DNA of 64,000 nt, from positions 682,001-746,000 of the forward strand of contig NZ_CP010515.1 of the NCBI RefSeq assembly GCF_003431325.1, written 5' to 3'. The position numbers and the translations under genes were made by a program. The DNA comes from Acidilobus sp. 7A (GTDB lineage Archaea; Thermoproteota; Thermoprotei_A; Sulfolobales; Acidilobaceae). The stretch's first letter is position 1. Every line of letters begins with the position of its first letter. A model generated the notes under the pieces. It made no database searches. It was not told the origin of the DNA and saw only the letters and a list, made by a program, of their open reading frames with translations. This document shows, piece by piece, positions 31,471 to 40,755 of this stretch.

Positions 31471-32940
31471 GTGGGAACGGCCTTGACCGTGAGCTTCCCC
31501 AAGGGCTTCCTCTTCGGCTGGTCACAGGCGGGCTTCCAGTCAGAGATGGGCACGCCCGGCAGCGAGGACCCTAACAGCGACTGGTACGCCTGGGTGCACG
31601 ACAGGGAGAACATAGCGTCTGGCCTGGTGAGCGGCGACCTGCCCGAGAACGGGCCGGGCTACTGGGGCAACTACCGCAGGTTCCACGACGCTGCCCAGGC
31701 CATGGGGCTGAGCGCCGCGAGGATAGGGGTTGAGTGGAGCAGGATATTCCCCAAGCCGACGTTTGACGTCAAGGTCCACGCCGACGTCAGGGGCGAGGAG
31801 GTAGCCTCGGTTGACGTGAGCGAGCAGGCCCTTGAGCAGCTCGACAGGCTCGCCAACAGGGAGGCGGTGAACCACTACAGGGAAATGTTCTCAGACCTCA
31901 GGTCCAGGGGCATAACGTTCATACTTAACCTCTACCACTGGCCCCTCCCCCTGTGGCTTCACGACCCCATAGCGATCAGGAGGGGGAACCTCTCAGCGCC
32001 CTCCGGCTGGCTTGACGTCAGGGCGGTCGTGGAGTTCGCCAAGTTCGCCGCCTACGTGGCGTGGAAGCTTGACGACCTAGTCTATATGTACTCAACTATG
32101 AACGAGCCAAACGTGGTCTGGAGCCACGGCTTCACCCAGCCCAAGTCCGGCTTCCCGCCGGGCTACCTGTGCTTTGAGTGCTCTGGGAAGGCGATGAAGA
32201 ACCTCCTGCAGGCCCACGCCAGGGCCTACGACATAGTTAAGTCCATGACCAAGAAGCCCGTCGGCGTGATATACGCCACGGCCGACTGGACCCCCCTCAC
32301 GGAGAGCGAGGCCGACAGGGCCGCCGCTGAGGCGGCTAAGGCCGCTGACAGGTGGGCCTTCTTCGACATGCTCTCAAAGGGCTCGCCGAGGGACGACCTG
32401 AGGGGGAGGCTGGACTGGATAGGGGTCAACTACTACAGCAGGCTCGTAGTCAGGGCAGGCAGGAGCGGCTTCCAGGTGATCCCGGGCTACGGGTTCGCCT
32501 GCGAGCCCAACTCCGTCAGCCCTGCCGGGAGGCCATGCAGCGACTTCGGCTGGGAGTTCTACCCAGAGGGCCTCTACCACGCCCTCAAGGACTACTGGGA
32601 GAGGTACCACCTGCCGCTCATGGTAACGGAGAACGGCGCAGCTGACGAGGGGGACTACCTGAGGCCCTACTACTTGGTCTCGCACATCTACCAGGTGCAC
32701 AGGGCCATGCAGGAGGAGGTCAACGTCACGGGCTACCTGCACTGGTCCCTGGCTGACAACTACGAGTGGGCCTCAGGCTTCGGCAAGAGGTTCGGCCTCC
32801 TGATGGTCGACTACGAGACCAAGAGGCTGTACTGGAGGCCCTCGGCCTTCATATACAGGGAGATAGCCAAGAACAACGCCATAACTGACGAGGTAGAGCA
32901 CCTCAACAGGGTACCGCCCCTGAAGCCACTGAGGAAATAA
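31471..32940 (+). CDS. lacS: GH1 beta-glycosidase (LacS type)
   Basis: A 489-residue enzyme closely following Sulfolobus Lac[21 protein letters not shown] near the start, acid/base Glu212 in MNEPNVVW and nucleophile Glu387 in VTENGAAD. It hydrolyses beta-glucosides, galactosides and short cello-oligosaccharides in the cytoplasm. No signal peptide. GTG 31471 lies about 25 bp after GGTTAAATT; TTG 31483 and GTG 31489 are alternative starts. The convergent GH12 gene and nearby importer suggest it finishes the breakdown of imported oligosaccharides. Confidence 0.95.
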   Translation: MGTALTVSFPKGFLFGWSQAGFQSEMGTPGSEDPNSDWYAWVHDRENIASGLVSGDLPENGPGYWGNYRRFHDAAQAMGLSAARIGVEWSRIFPKPTFDVKVHADVRGEEVASVDVSEQALEQLDRLANREAVNHYREMFSDLRSRGITFILNLYHWPLPLWLHDPIAIRRGNLSAPSGWLDVRAVVEFAKFAAYVAWKLDDLVYMYSTMNEPNVVWSHGFTQPKSGFPPGYLCFECSGKAMKNLLQAHARAYDIVKSMTKKPVGVIYATADWTPLTESEADRAAAEAAKAADRWAFFDMLSKGSPRDDLRGRLDWIGVNYYSRLVVRAGRSGFQVIPGYGFACEPNSVSPAGRPCSDFGWEFYPEGLYHALKDYWERYHLPLMVTENGAADEGDYLRPYYLVSHIYQVHRAMQEEVNVTGYLHWSLADNYEWASGFGKRFGLLMVDYETKRLYWRPSAFIYREIAKNNAITDEVEHLNRVPPLKPLRK

Positions 32941-32968
32941 AAGGTCTAAAGAAACTATCGTTTTCTTT

Positions 32969-34237
32969 TTATCTGCCTCTCCTTAGGAGCACTACGACCA
33001 GCGCCGCGGCCAGTAAAACTATCACTAGGGACAGGGCCGCAAAGCTGTAGGTCCCGACGCCCACGCGCTTGGTCACGGTTGTGGTCGACGTCACTGTAAG
33101 GGCAGACGTTGTTGTAGATGTTATAGTTGAAGTTACTATGGCTGTTGAGGTGGTAGTTCTTGTGAGCGTGGTCACCTGCATTGTTGTAGACGTTACCGTT
33201 GAAGTCATAGTAGTTGTTGAGGTTGTAGTGCTCGTGACAGTGGTAACTTGCCTCGGCGCCACCAGGAAGCCGTAGGAGTACACCTTGTACCAGGCGCTCA
33301 CGTTAACGTTCACGGGCGGCCACTGGACGGAGCTGTACTCCATGCCAAGCTCGACATCATTTAGGTAGAGCTGGTCGAAGCTGTAGTTAGAGACCTGGGA
33401 CCAGAGCAGGGAGGCGTCGCTGAATATACTGCTAAGGGGCACGGCTACGGAGCCGTTAGCGAGGGGAGGCGTCAGCACGAAGGCCATGTAGGTCCAGGGG
33501 AAGTGAAGGGCCACGTAGGCCTGCCACGTGGCGTTGACGACCCTGCCGTCCACCATGGTTGGTATGTAGAAGGTCGCGTTAGGCCTTGAGTAGCCGGCCG
33601 GGTTGAACCCGGGGCTGTGGTAGAACCACACCATTATCTCGAGGTCATCCGCGCCGACCGAGGAGGGCTCGTAGGACCTGGTCAGCCAAATGTCGAAGGA
33701 GAAGTCGCCGCGCCCGTTAGGGAAGCCCAGGGAGTAATTAACGTAGGCAACTATGAGCGGCAGGTCGCCGACCTTGGCCGGGAGCTGAAGGTAGGGGCTC
33801 TGGCCCGTTATGATTTGCCCCCACGGCTTATACCCATAGATGATCTCAGGGTAGCCCATCACGGTGTCGTAGACGTTTGTGGCTGTGGCGTTGTAATTCA
33901 CTATTGAGGCGAAGAAGCCATTGCCACACGCCCTAACCGTCACCTCGCCGCTGCCAGACCTTGTGTTCCACGCGTCAGGCGTTATGACAACGCTGACGCC
34001 GGAGGCGAAGGTTAAGTTGTACTGAGAGTACTGCCCGCCAGGGGCCTGGGAGAGCGTCACGCAGGGCACAACCTCAAGTGCTGTGGCGTTAACCGGGGGT
34101 ATGAGCTCTACGTACTCCCATGGACCGCCGCCCAGTGTTGTAACGTAAGCTGAGGCTGCAGGGCTTAGAGATGACGCTAGCGGGGCAGCGGCCAGCAGAG
34201 TAAAAATACAAAGAAAAAGAAGGAAAAGGGACCTCAA
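32969..34237 (-). CDS. GH12 endoglucanase on a Ser/Thr stalk with a C-terminal anchor
   Basis: A 422-residue protein. A signal peptide (LFLLFLCIFTLLAAAPLASS) leads into a GH12 beta-jelly-roll: MGYPEIIYGYKPWG, FSFDIWLTRS, the nucleophile Glu in LEIMVWFYHS (about 200) and the acid/base Glu in LGMEYSS (about 300), as in Sulfolobus GH12 enzymes. About 60 residues of Thr/Ser/Val repeats (TTVTSTTTSTTT-like) form a stalk, and a final helix plus RRGR anchors it in the membrane. It should cut glucans outside the cell. ATG is 28 bp after the binding-protein stop, so the two are co-transcribed. Confidence 0.88.
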   Translation of the reverse strand: MRSLFLLFLCIFTLLAAAPLASSLSPAASAYVTTLGGGPWEYVELIPPVNATALEVVPCVTLSQAPGGQYSQYNLTFASGVSVVITPDAWNTRSGSGEVTVRACGNGFFASIVNYNATATNVYDTVMGYPEIIYGYKPWGQIITGQSPYLQLPAKVGDLPLIVAYVNYSLGFPNGRGDFSFDIWLTRSYEPSSVGADDLEIMVWFYHSPGFNPAGYSRPNATFYIPTMVDGRVVNATWQAYVALHFPWTYMAFVLTPPLANGSVAVPLSSIFSDASLLWSQVSNYSFDQLYLNDVELGMEYSSVQWPPVNVNVSAWYKVYSYGFLVAPRQVTTVTSTTTSTTTMTSTVTSTTMQVTTLTRTTTSTAIVTSTITSTTTSALTVTSTTTVTKRVGVGTYSFAALSLVIVLLAAALVVVLLRRGR

Positions 34238-34265
34238 AGAAAAACACCTGAGGCCGGCTTGGGAG

Positions 34266-36443
34266 TTACCTCCTCATGACAGCCCAGACTATCAGCCCGA
34301 CCACTATGGCGGTCACGACGACAGCTATGGCAATGTAGGTCGTTGAAGTCACCAGCTTGGTCACGGTTGTCGTCAGGGTGCTCAGCGTTGACGAGACTAC
34401 TGTGGTGACCGACGTGACGGTGGTCGTCGAGACGGAGGTCGTCGTTGTCGTGGTTGTGGCCGTCGTGGTAGTTGTCGTGGTTGTGGATGTCGTGTACGTG
34501 ACCGTTATGGGCTTAGGCGTAGTCGTGGTGATCGTGACGCCCTTCGGGTGCAGGTGAACCAGCACGTAGGCATTGCCTGGGTTGTCCCATGGGGCAGGCG
34601 GGAAGAGGTAGCCTGTGGTCTCGTTGGGCCAGCCGGCCCAGTACGTTGGCGAGTACTCATACCAGATGCCGTTGGTCATGAGAGGTATGACAGGAGTGTA
34701 GTTCAGCCAGATCGTGAGGAGCTGGTCGTAGAGCGGCATGAGGGCGCTCATGTTATCAGGGTTAATGGAGTATATCTTATTCACGTCATTGTAGGCTGTC
34801 CAGGCGGCGGTGTTGTTGAACCTCTCCATGTCAGCCCATGCCCAGCTCCCCACCGGGGCCGTGCCTATGGTGTAGAAGTAGTACTCAAACCAGGTTGCTG
34901 GTATCACGCCAGACCAGCTGTACATAAGTGACATCGAGTACTCACCCATGGCCACCTCTGTGTACCACTGGCTCTGCGTCGGGAACACCGTGGAGGCCTC
35001 AATGCCTATCTTTGACAGGTTCTGTGCTATGAGGTCAGCGTCCTCCATCCAGTCGGTCCAGCCGTAGGGCACGATTATGGTGGCGTTCACAACTGCCCCG
35101 TTGGGCATGACCCAGTAGCCCTGGGAGTTCTTGTGCCAGCCGTACTCGCTGGCCACCTGCTGCATGAGCAGCTGGGCCTCTGTTAAGTTGAACGTCCAGC
35201 CGTACTTCTGGATTATCGACATGTTTATGTACTTGCCCCACGCCTCTGAGTAGATGTTGTAGGGGGCGAAGAAGCCGAAGCCGTTGCTGATGTTGCACGG
35301 CTCCTCCTGCCCGTTCTCCCCTACTGCGGCCAGCTGCGAGGTGTTTATGGCGTAGGCTATGGCCCTCCTGACCAGGGTTATGTTGTAGGGCGGGTACTTC
35401 TCGTTCATCAGCAACATAACCCATGGACCCTCCTGCAGGTTCCACGGCGGGTTGCTCGTGTAGGTGTAGATGCCCTGGCTCTTGAGGGTCCAGACGTTAG
35501 TGATGAAGTAACCTCCCCACGTCATCTCTCCCGTCTCGAACATTGATATGGCCTGCGGGTTTGACGTTATCACCACGTCTGCGACGTACTCAGGGGCGTA
35601 CATGCCGTTGGCTGGCACGTCCCAGATGTTCCAGCCCCACCAGTTGTCCCACTTAACGAAAACGACCTCGCTCGGCGTGTAGGCGTAGACCCTGTAGGGT
35701 CCATCACCTATTATCTGGGTCACGTTAGGGCTCCAGGTGAGCGGGCTCCACTTGGTGCTGTTGGCAAAGAAGGCGCTCAGGTTGGGGTAGAACTCATGCA
35801 GAGGCAGGACAGGGTACGAGGGGCTTGTCATTATGGCAAGTATGGTGCCCCACGGCGGCGACGAAGGCGTGCTGTTGAATATAAACATGACCTCCTTCTC
35901 ATTGACTGGGGTCACGTTAAGGATCGCTCCAGGGCCTGGGCTCCACATATAGCCCCAGGACAGGGACGGGAAGTACTTGCCCAGGTAGTAAGTGAACACG
36001 ACGTCATCAGCTGTGACAGGGTAGCCGTCCTGCCACGTCGCGTTAGGCCATATCCATATCTCAAGGGCCGCCCTGTCAACGGTGCCCGTCGCGTTAGGCC
36101 CGTAGACCAGGGAGGCGGGCACCGTGACTGAGGTCACGGTGAAGTTCTCCCCCAGGGCAGGGTAGTACTGCTGTGTAACCGGAGACCACAGGAAGAACGG
36201 CAGGTATACCAGGCCCAGCTCCAGGTCGTCTATGACATTGGCTGTTGAGAACGGGTTGAGGGTAGTTATGGGGCTCCAGCTGACGCCCCCTACGTAGACC
36301 GTCTGGGACGAGGGCAGCGCTATTAGCGATGGAGTCTGCGCCCTGGCACTCATGAAGCCAGAGAACGGCGACAGGAAGCCGACGAGGGACAGGGCCAACA
36401 GGACGGCCGCCACAAGGCCTAGAGCTAACTTCCTCAAGGGCAT
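34266..36443 (-). CDS. Anchored oligosaccharide-binding protein (SBP_bac_5/OppA type)
   Basis: About 725 residues. A signal peptide (LALGLVAAVLLALSLVGFL) precedes a family-5 binding domain: VSWSPITTLNPFSTANVIDD, TWQDGYPVTADDVVFTY, NPPWNLQEGPWVMLLMNE and RRAIAYAINTSQLA. A Thr-rich stalk and a C-terminal helix (VVVTAIVVGLIVWAVMRR) fix it to the membrane. Crenarchaeal members bind oligosaccharides or peptides; the GH12 partner and GH3 upstream favour oligosaccharides. ATG 36443 is preferred because TTTAAAAATG (near 36475) is TATA. A CTTTC-N7-GAAAG site lies just upstream. A broken paralogue is at 45960. Confidence 0.9.
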   Translation of the reverse strand: MPLRKLALGLVAAVLLALSLVGFLSPFSGFMSARAQTPSLIALPSSQTVYVGGVSWSPITTLNPFSTANVIDDLELGLVYLPFFLWSPVTQQYYPALGENFTVTSVTVPASLVYGPNATGTVDRAALEIWIWPNATWQDGYPVTADDVVFTYYLGKYFPSLSWGYMWSPGPGAILNVTPVNEKEVMFIFNSTPSSPPWGTILAIMTSPSYPVLPLHEFYPNLSAFFANSTKWSPLTWSPNVTQIIGDGPYRVYAYTPSEVVFVKWDNWWGWNIWDVPANGMYAPEYVADVVITSNPQAISMFETGEMTWGGYFITNVWTLKSQGIYTYTSNPPWNLQEGPWVMLLMNEKYPPYNITLVRRAIAYAINTSQLAAVGENGQEEPCNISNGFGFFAPYNIYSEAWGKYINMSIIQKYGWTFNLTEAQLLMQQVASEYGWHKNSQGYWVMPNGAVVNATIIVPYGWTDWMEDADLIAQNLSKIGIEASTVFPTQSQWYTEVAMGEYSMSLMYSWSGVIPATWFEYYFYTIGTAPVGSWAWADMERFNNTAAWTAYNDVNKIYSINPDNMSALMPLYDQLLTIWLNYTPVIPLMTNGIWYEYSPTYWAGWPNETTGYLFPPAPWDNPGNAYVLVHLHPKGVTITTTTPKPITVTYTTSTTTTTTTTATTTTTTTSVSTTTVTSVTTVVSSTLSTLTTTVTKLVTSTTYIAIAVVVTAIVVGLIVWAVMRR

Positions 36444-36482
36444 TTCGCCACTAGTATACAGTGCTGGGGGCATTTTTAAATA

Positions 36483-36508
36483 CGACTTTCGTTATATGAA
36501 AGTAGATC
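36483..36508. promoter_or_regulatory. CTTTC-N7-GAAAG operator upstream of the binding-protein gene
   Basis: CGACTTTCGTTATATGAAAG followed by TAGATC lies directly upstream of the TATA (about 36470-36481) of the binding-protein gene. The same pattern, with 20 of 26 or so positions alike, is at 45889-45914 before the importer operon. A position next to the BRE/TATA suits an activator or repressor of sugar uptake. Confidence 0.6.
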
Positions 36509-36536
36509 CCTTTTCCTGTTTAATTCAAATAAACCC

Positions 36537-38786
36537 TTACAGCGCCTTGGCGGTCGCCCAGAGAACCCCTCCCCTGCCCCTCAGCTCCAGGTCCTCCTTG
36601 ATCTCCACCTCAGCCCTCAGCCTGAGGTCAGCCGATGAGGGGCCCGCGTAGAGCTCGTAGGTGCCCGCTGGAACTAGCAGGCGGCCCCCTGGCATGTAGA
36701 CGGAGAGGGCCTCAAGGCCTACCTCAAAGCTCAAGCCTATCGACTCGCCGACCCCGAGTCGGACCCTCCCGAGGCCTATCAGCTCAAGGGAGGGCATCTC
36801 GTAGAGCCTTGAGGGGGGCGATACGTAAAGCTGGGGCACCTCCTCAACCTCCAGGGGCCCTTCGTTAGAGAGCTTCAGGCTGGCCCTCAGCACGCCCCCC
36901 TCAAGGCCCGCCCTGAGGTCTGAGTAGGCGACTCTTGAGTAGCTGAGGCCGTGACCGAAGGGGAAGAGAGGCCTTGGCCTTCTGGCAGTTATGTCTGACG
37001 CTGAGGACCTGCGGAGGCCGTGATGGACCGGTACATCGCCTACGGAGGAGGGGATGGTCACAGGCAGCCTACCTGAGGGGTTTACGAGTCCCACGAGGGC
37101 CCTGGCTATGGCGTCGCCTCCCTCCTCGCCGGGGTAGAAGGTGAGGAGTACCGCTGAGGCGGCGTTGATTACATCCTCTGGCAGCGATATGGGCCTGCCC
37201 GCGATGATGACTATCACTAGCCTGGCCCCTGAGCCGGCGAGGGACCTGAGCAGCCTGAGCTGGCAGTCAGGGAGCGTCGGGTCCCTGTCAACGCCCTCGC
37301 CTGAGAGGACCTCGCTATCCCTAAGCCAGAAGCCCCCCGACCTCTCGCCCACGACGGCCACTACCACGTCATGGCATCTGGCCGCCTCCCTGGCGCCCTC
37401 TACCTCATCATCTCTGCACGAGGTGAAGCTGCTCACGGGCCAGTGGTCCAGCTTGGGCAGCAGCGACCTGAGGCCCTCAAGGACCGTAACCACTGGCGTC
37501 ACCTGCCTCCCGAGGTCCCTGTGAGCCTGGAGGTGGTAGTCGAACAACATGGCCAGGGGCTGCGAGGCCCCAGGTCCTGTCAACAGGACCCTCGAGCCCC
37601 TGCTGAGGGGGAGGACGCCGTCGTTCTTGAGCAATATAATTGCCCTCTCGGCCGCCTTCCTTGCCAGGGCCCTGTCCTCGGCTGTCTCAACAGGGCCCCC
37701 GTCGTAGCTCACGTAGGGGTTTTCCAGGAGGCCAAGCGATGCCTTAACTGCCACGACCCTCTCCACGTGCCTGTCAAGTATGTACTCGGGCAGCCTGCCT
37801 GACCTTACGGCCTCCACGAGGGACCAGAAGATCCTCTCCCTCATGGGCGCATAGCTGTTTTCAACGTCGATGCCGGCCGAGAGAGACAGCAGGGCCGCCT
37901 CCTCAGCGTTCCTGGCGACCCTGTGAAGCCAGAGGAGCCTGGTAATCCCCTCTGCGTCAGATACCACGAAGCCCTCGAAGCCCCACTCGCCCCTGAGCAC
38001 GCCATCTACCAGTAGCCCGTTGGCATGACTTGGCACCCCGTCAATGTCGTTATAGGAGGCCATGACTGACAGGGGACGGGCCTCCTTAACCGCTGACTCA
38101 AAGGGCACGAGGGCCAGGTTCCTGAGGTCAAGCTCGCCGACCCAGCTGTTGGCCCCGTTCCTCCCTCCCTCAGACATGCCGTAGGCCACGAAGTGCTTGA
38201 GGGTGGTCGCAACACCGTGGGCTTGGACGGACTTGACGTAGTTGATGCCCATGGCGGCGGCGAGCCTGGGGTCCTCGCCAAAGGTCTCCTCACATCTACC
38301 CCACCTCGGGTCAAGGCATAGGTCCAGCACGGGGGAGAAGAGCTGGTGCACCCCAAGGGCCCTGGCCTGCCTGCCTATCGCGTCAGCCACCCTTGACATG
38401 AGCTCCAGGTCAAAGGTGCTGGCCATGGCCAGCGGCGACGGGAAGGCTGTGGCCCCTGGCGCCATGAGCCCCCCGGCTGCCTCCTCCTCGATCATGGCCG
38501 GGAGCCTGGCCGTGGACCTCTTGACGAGGAACTCCTGGAGCCTGTTGAATTCCCTGGCCATCTGGGCGTTGTCAAGGAACGCCCCGTTCCCGTAGACCCT
38601 CTTGACTATGCCGACGCCGTACTTTGCTATCTCCTCTGCCTTCGCCTCGGAGAACCTCCCGCTCTCATCAAGGAAGTGCGTGAAGGGCACGGCCTCGAGC
38701 TGGGCCACCTTCTCCTCAACGGAGAGCCTGGCCACGACCTCCCTGGCCCTCAGGATGTGCTCAGGCCTGATCGTGGCGTGAGGCAA
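36537..38786 (-). CDS. GH3 beta-glucosidase/beta-xylosidase
   Basis: A 749-residue protein with the GH3 N-terminal barrel (FSPVLDLCLDPRWGRCEETFGEDP, TLKHFVAYG) and nucleophile Asp in FVVSDAEGI (about 276), then the alpha/beta sandwich (RVLLTGPGA, AVVGERSGGFWLRD) and a C-terminal FnIII-like domain (YSDLRAGLEGGVLRASLKLSN). No signal peptide; it acts in the cytoplasm on beta-linked gluco- or xylo-oligosaccharides. TTG 38786 is used as start. It lies upstream of the binding-protein and GH12 genes on the same strand, but with its own promoter and a 93-bp gap. Confidence 0.92.
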   Translation of the reverse strand: MPHATIRPEHILRAREVVARLSVEEKVAQLEAVPFTHFLDESGRFSEAKAEEIAKYGVGIVKRVYGNGAFLDNAQMAREFNRLQEFLVKRSTARLPAMIEEEAAGGLMAPGATAFPSPLAMASTFDLELMSRVADAIGRQARALGVHQLFSPVLDLCLDPRWGRCEETFGEDPRLAAAMGINYVKSVQAHGVATTLKHFVAYGMSEGGRNGANSWVGELDLRNLALVPFESAVKEARPLSVMASYNDIDGVPSHANGLLVDGVLRGEWGFEGFVVSDAEGITRLLWLHRVARNAEEAALLSLSAGIDVENSYAPMRERIFWSLVEAVRSGRLPEYILDRHVERVVAVKASLGLLENPYVSYDGGPVETAEDRALARKAAERAIILLKNDGVLPLSRGSRVLLTGPGASQPLAMLFDYHLQAHRDLGRQVTPVVTVLEGLRSLLPKLDHWPVSSFTSCRDDEVEGAREAARCHDVVVAVVGERSGGFWLRDSEVLSGEGVDRDPTLPDCQLRLLRSLAGSGARLVIVIIAGRPISLPEDVINAASAVLLTFYPGEEGGDAIARALVGLVNPSGRLPVTIPSSVGDVPVHHGLRRSSASDITARRPRPLFPFGHGLSYSRVAYSDLRAGLEGGVLRASLKLSNEGPLEVEEVPQLYVSPPSRLYEMPSLELIGLGRVRLGVGESIGLSFEVGLEALSVYMPGGRLLVPAGTYELYAGPSSADLRLRAEVEIKEDLELRGRGGVLWATAKAL

Positions 38787-38867
38787 CCAAAGTCCCTAAT
38801 AGCTAGAAGGCCTCCGGGTAAAAAGGGCCAGCCTCAAGGTGAGGCCCTTTACGTTAACAGGTACTCC

Positions 38868-40533
38868 ATGGAGCGCCTCTTGTCAGACAGCGCCCTCCTC
38901 TCCAGGCTCATTGACAGGGCCAAGGAGATGGGCTTCCAGAGGCTGTACCTGGAGAAATACAGGGACGGCGTCATGCTCAGGCCTGAGGTGATTGAAAGGC
39001 TGAGGGACGCCCTGTCGAAGGACTTTGACGTTCAGGGAGAGCTGGCCATAGGCACCTGGGGACAGGGGATGGGCAGGCACGGCAGCTGGCAGGTGACGGG
39101 ATGTTTGAGCGACAGGAGGAACATGGAGGTCTACGCCAAGGCCATGGCCGAGCTGGCGGGGCTCTTCGACATACTCCTAATAGACGACTTCTGGGCCAAC
39201 TGGTGCGTTGACGATATTGAGGGGGTAAAGGGGGGCGACCTGCTCCTTGACGAGGCTGCAAGGCTCAGGCACGCAGCTTACTCCTCGGAGCTGCTCTACA
39301 GGGCCTCAGAGGAGGTCGTGAGGGCCGCAATGGACGTAAACCCGAGGGCCAGGGTGGTCCTCAAGGTGGCCGAGTGGAGGGAGCAGTTCTACCTCAGGGG
39401 CCTTGACATAGGTCGCCTCGCAGGGCTCTTCGACGGCATATACGTGGGCACGGAGTCAAGGGAGGGGACAGCGAGCTATGGGTCCCTTGTAATAGTCAAG
39501 CTTGTCAACGAGCTCTCTGGAGGCAAGGTAGTCGGGGCCTGGTTCGACAGCTACTCGGGCTACTTCAACGGCGTGCCCATCTCGGTCGACCTATTCAGGT
39601 ACCAGCTCAGGTACTCAGCGCTCTCAGGCGTCGAGGAGGTGACCCTGTACCAGGGGACCGAGGTACTTGACGAGTCGAGGAGGGAGCACGTGAGGGCCTT
39701 CACCGAGGAGCTCAGGTCCCTGAGGCCAGCCCTTGAGGGACCCCTAGGGCAGACCCTCGGCGTTAAGGTCCTGCCCGTTCAGACCGCCTACCCCTAGCTC
39801 CATGACGACTATGCCCCTGACCTCCTGGCCGAGGCCGGGGTGCCCCTGTCCTTCGGGAGGCCAGGCGATAGTGACTGCGCCCTGATAACCGAGGGCGTTC
39901 TCGACGCGGTCGACCTCAGGGGCCTGCTTGAGGGAGGAGTAAGCCTGGTGGTCACGGGAGGGGCCCTGGCCAGGGCTATCAGGGAGAGGAGGGACCTCGA
40001 GCTCCTTGGCCTCAGGCCTGGCGTGAGCCCTGAGCCGGCAGAGTTCAACGTCATAGAGTACGGGGGGGCTGGTATCATCAAGGTCGCACAGGAGGCCCTG
40101 GGCCTATCCAGTGCTGCCCGCCCTGAGGGAGTCAGACCTCTTGGGCGCGAGGCCGCTGGCCTACGGCGTCAGCAAGGGAGGAAGGCTCGTTCTAGCCTAT
40201 GAGGCCGAGAGGGGGAGGAGACACGTCTACGCCCTCCCCTTGACGGGCTACATGTACTACTTCACGTATCATCAGCCAGAGGCCTCAAGGCAGGTTGTGA
40301 GGGACGTTGCGTATGGGTGCACGGGCCTCAGGCTCCTGCCTCCGTCGCCCAACGACCTAGTCGGCCTCTCCGGCGTCACGGTCACGGCCTTCAGGGGAAG
40401 GGCCTTCGTGAGCAACGAGAACAGGCACTGAGTCAGGGCCCTCCTTGAGAGGAGGGATGAGGGGCGCGTCGAGCTTGTCATACCGTCAGGACGCGTAGCC
40501 CTCGCTGTGGGACAGGCTGTATACATTTTGTGA
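38868..40533 (+). pseudogene. Inactivated glycosidase-like gene with three lesions
   Basis: ATG 38868 opens MERLLSDSALLSRLIDRAKE and a barrel-like protein (FDILLIDDFWANWCVDDIEG, GLFDGIYVGTESREG, VVGAWFDSYSGYFNG). A TAG at 39795-39797 interrupts it, and the same frame then continues LHDDYAPDLLAEAGVPLSFG. A +1 shift lies near 40090-40110 (continuing VLPALRESDLLG), then TGA at 40429 and more frame to TGA 40531. Full length would be about 555 residues, with a C-terminal glutamine-amidotransferase-like part as in trimerising beta-galactosidases. It is probably a dead member of the sugar locus; the family is not certain. Confidence 0.7.
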
Positions 40534-40621
40534 CTCTTTTTTGTCTATTTTGTTTGATAAAGTAACCCCTACACACATTTTTAAGCCTCAGAAAAGAAAC
40601 TAGGACTGGGCGAGAGTGAGA

Positions 40622-40747
40622 ATGGCACAGGCTAAGGAGGTTAGGTGCGACTGGTCCCACCAGGGGGAGCTCACCTCAAGGTACGTGCTCTGCGATAGGC
40701 TGGGCTACGCCCTCTGCGCAGCCCTTTACGGGCTGACCATAAAGTAA
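40622..40747 (+). CDS. 41-residue Cys/His small protein
   Basis: MAQAKEVRCDWSHQGELTSR, then YVLCDRLGYALCAALYGLTIK. The three Cys and one His (C-x3-H, C-x7-C) could bind a metal. TTTTTAAGCC (40578-40587) is a good TATA about 30 bp before the predicted message start, and GAGTGAG precedes ATG. It lies between the dead glycosidase gene and the second GH12 gene (convergent). Family unknown to me. The promoter, SD and clean frame argue that it is real. Confidence 0.5.
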   Translation: MAQAKEVRCDWSHQGELTSRYVLCDRLGYALCAALYGLTIK

Positions 40748-40755
40748 GGCCTTTT

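Noticed and set aside
33069-33275. Val-rich frames opposite the stalks of the GH12 and binding proteins (also 34357-34557)
   Set aside because: They are the complement of Thr/Ser repeat codons and have no other coding sign.
39795-39797. In-frame TAG as pyrrolysine
   Set aside because: No pylT/pylS-type genes are in view, the lineage is not known to use it, and two more lesions follow in the same gene.
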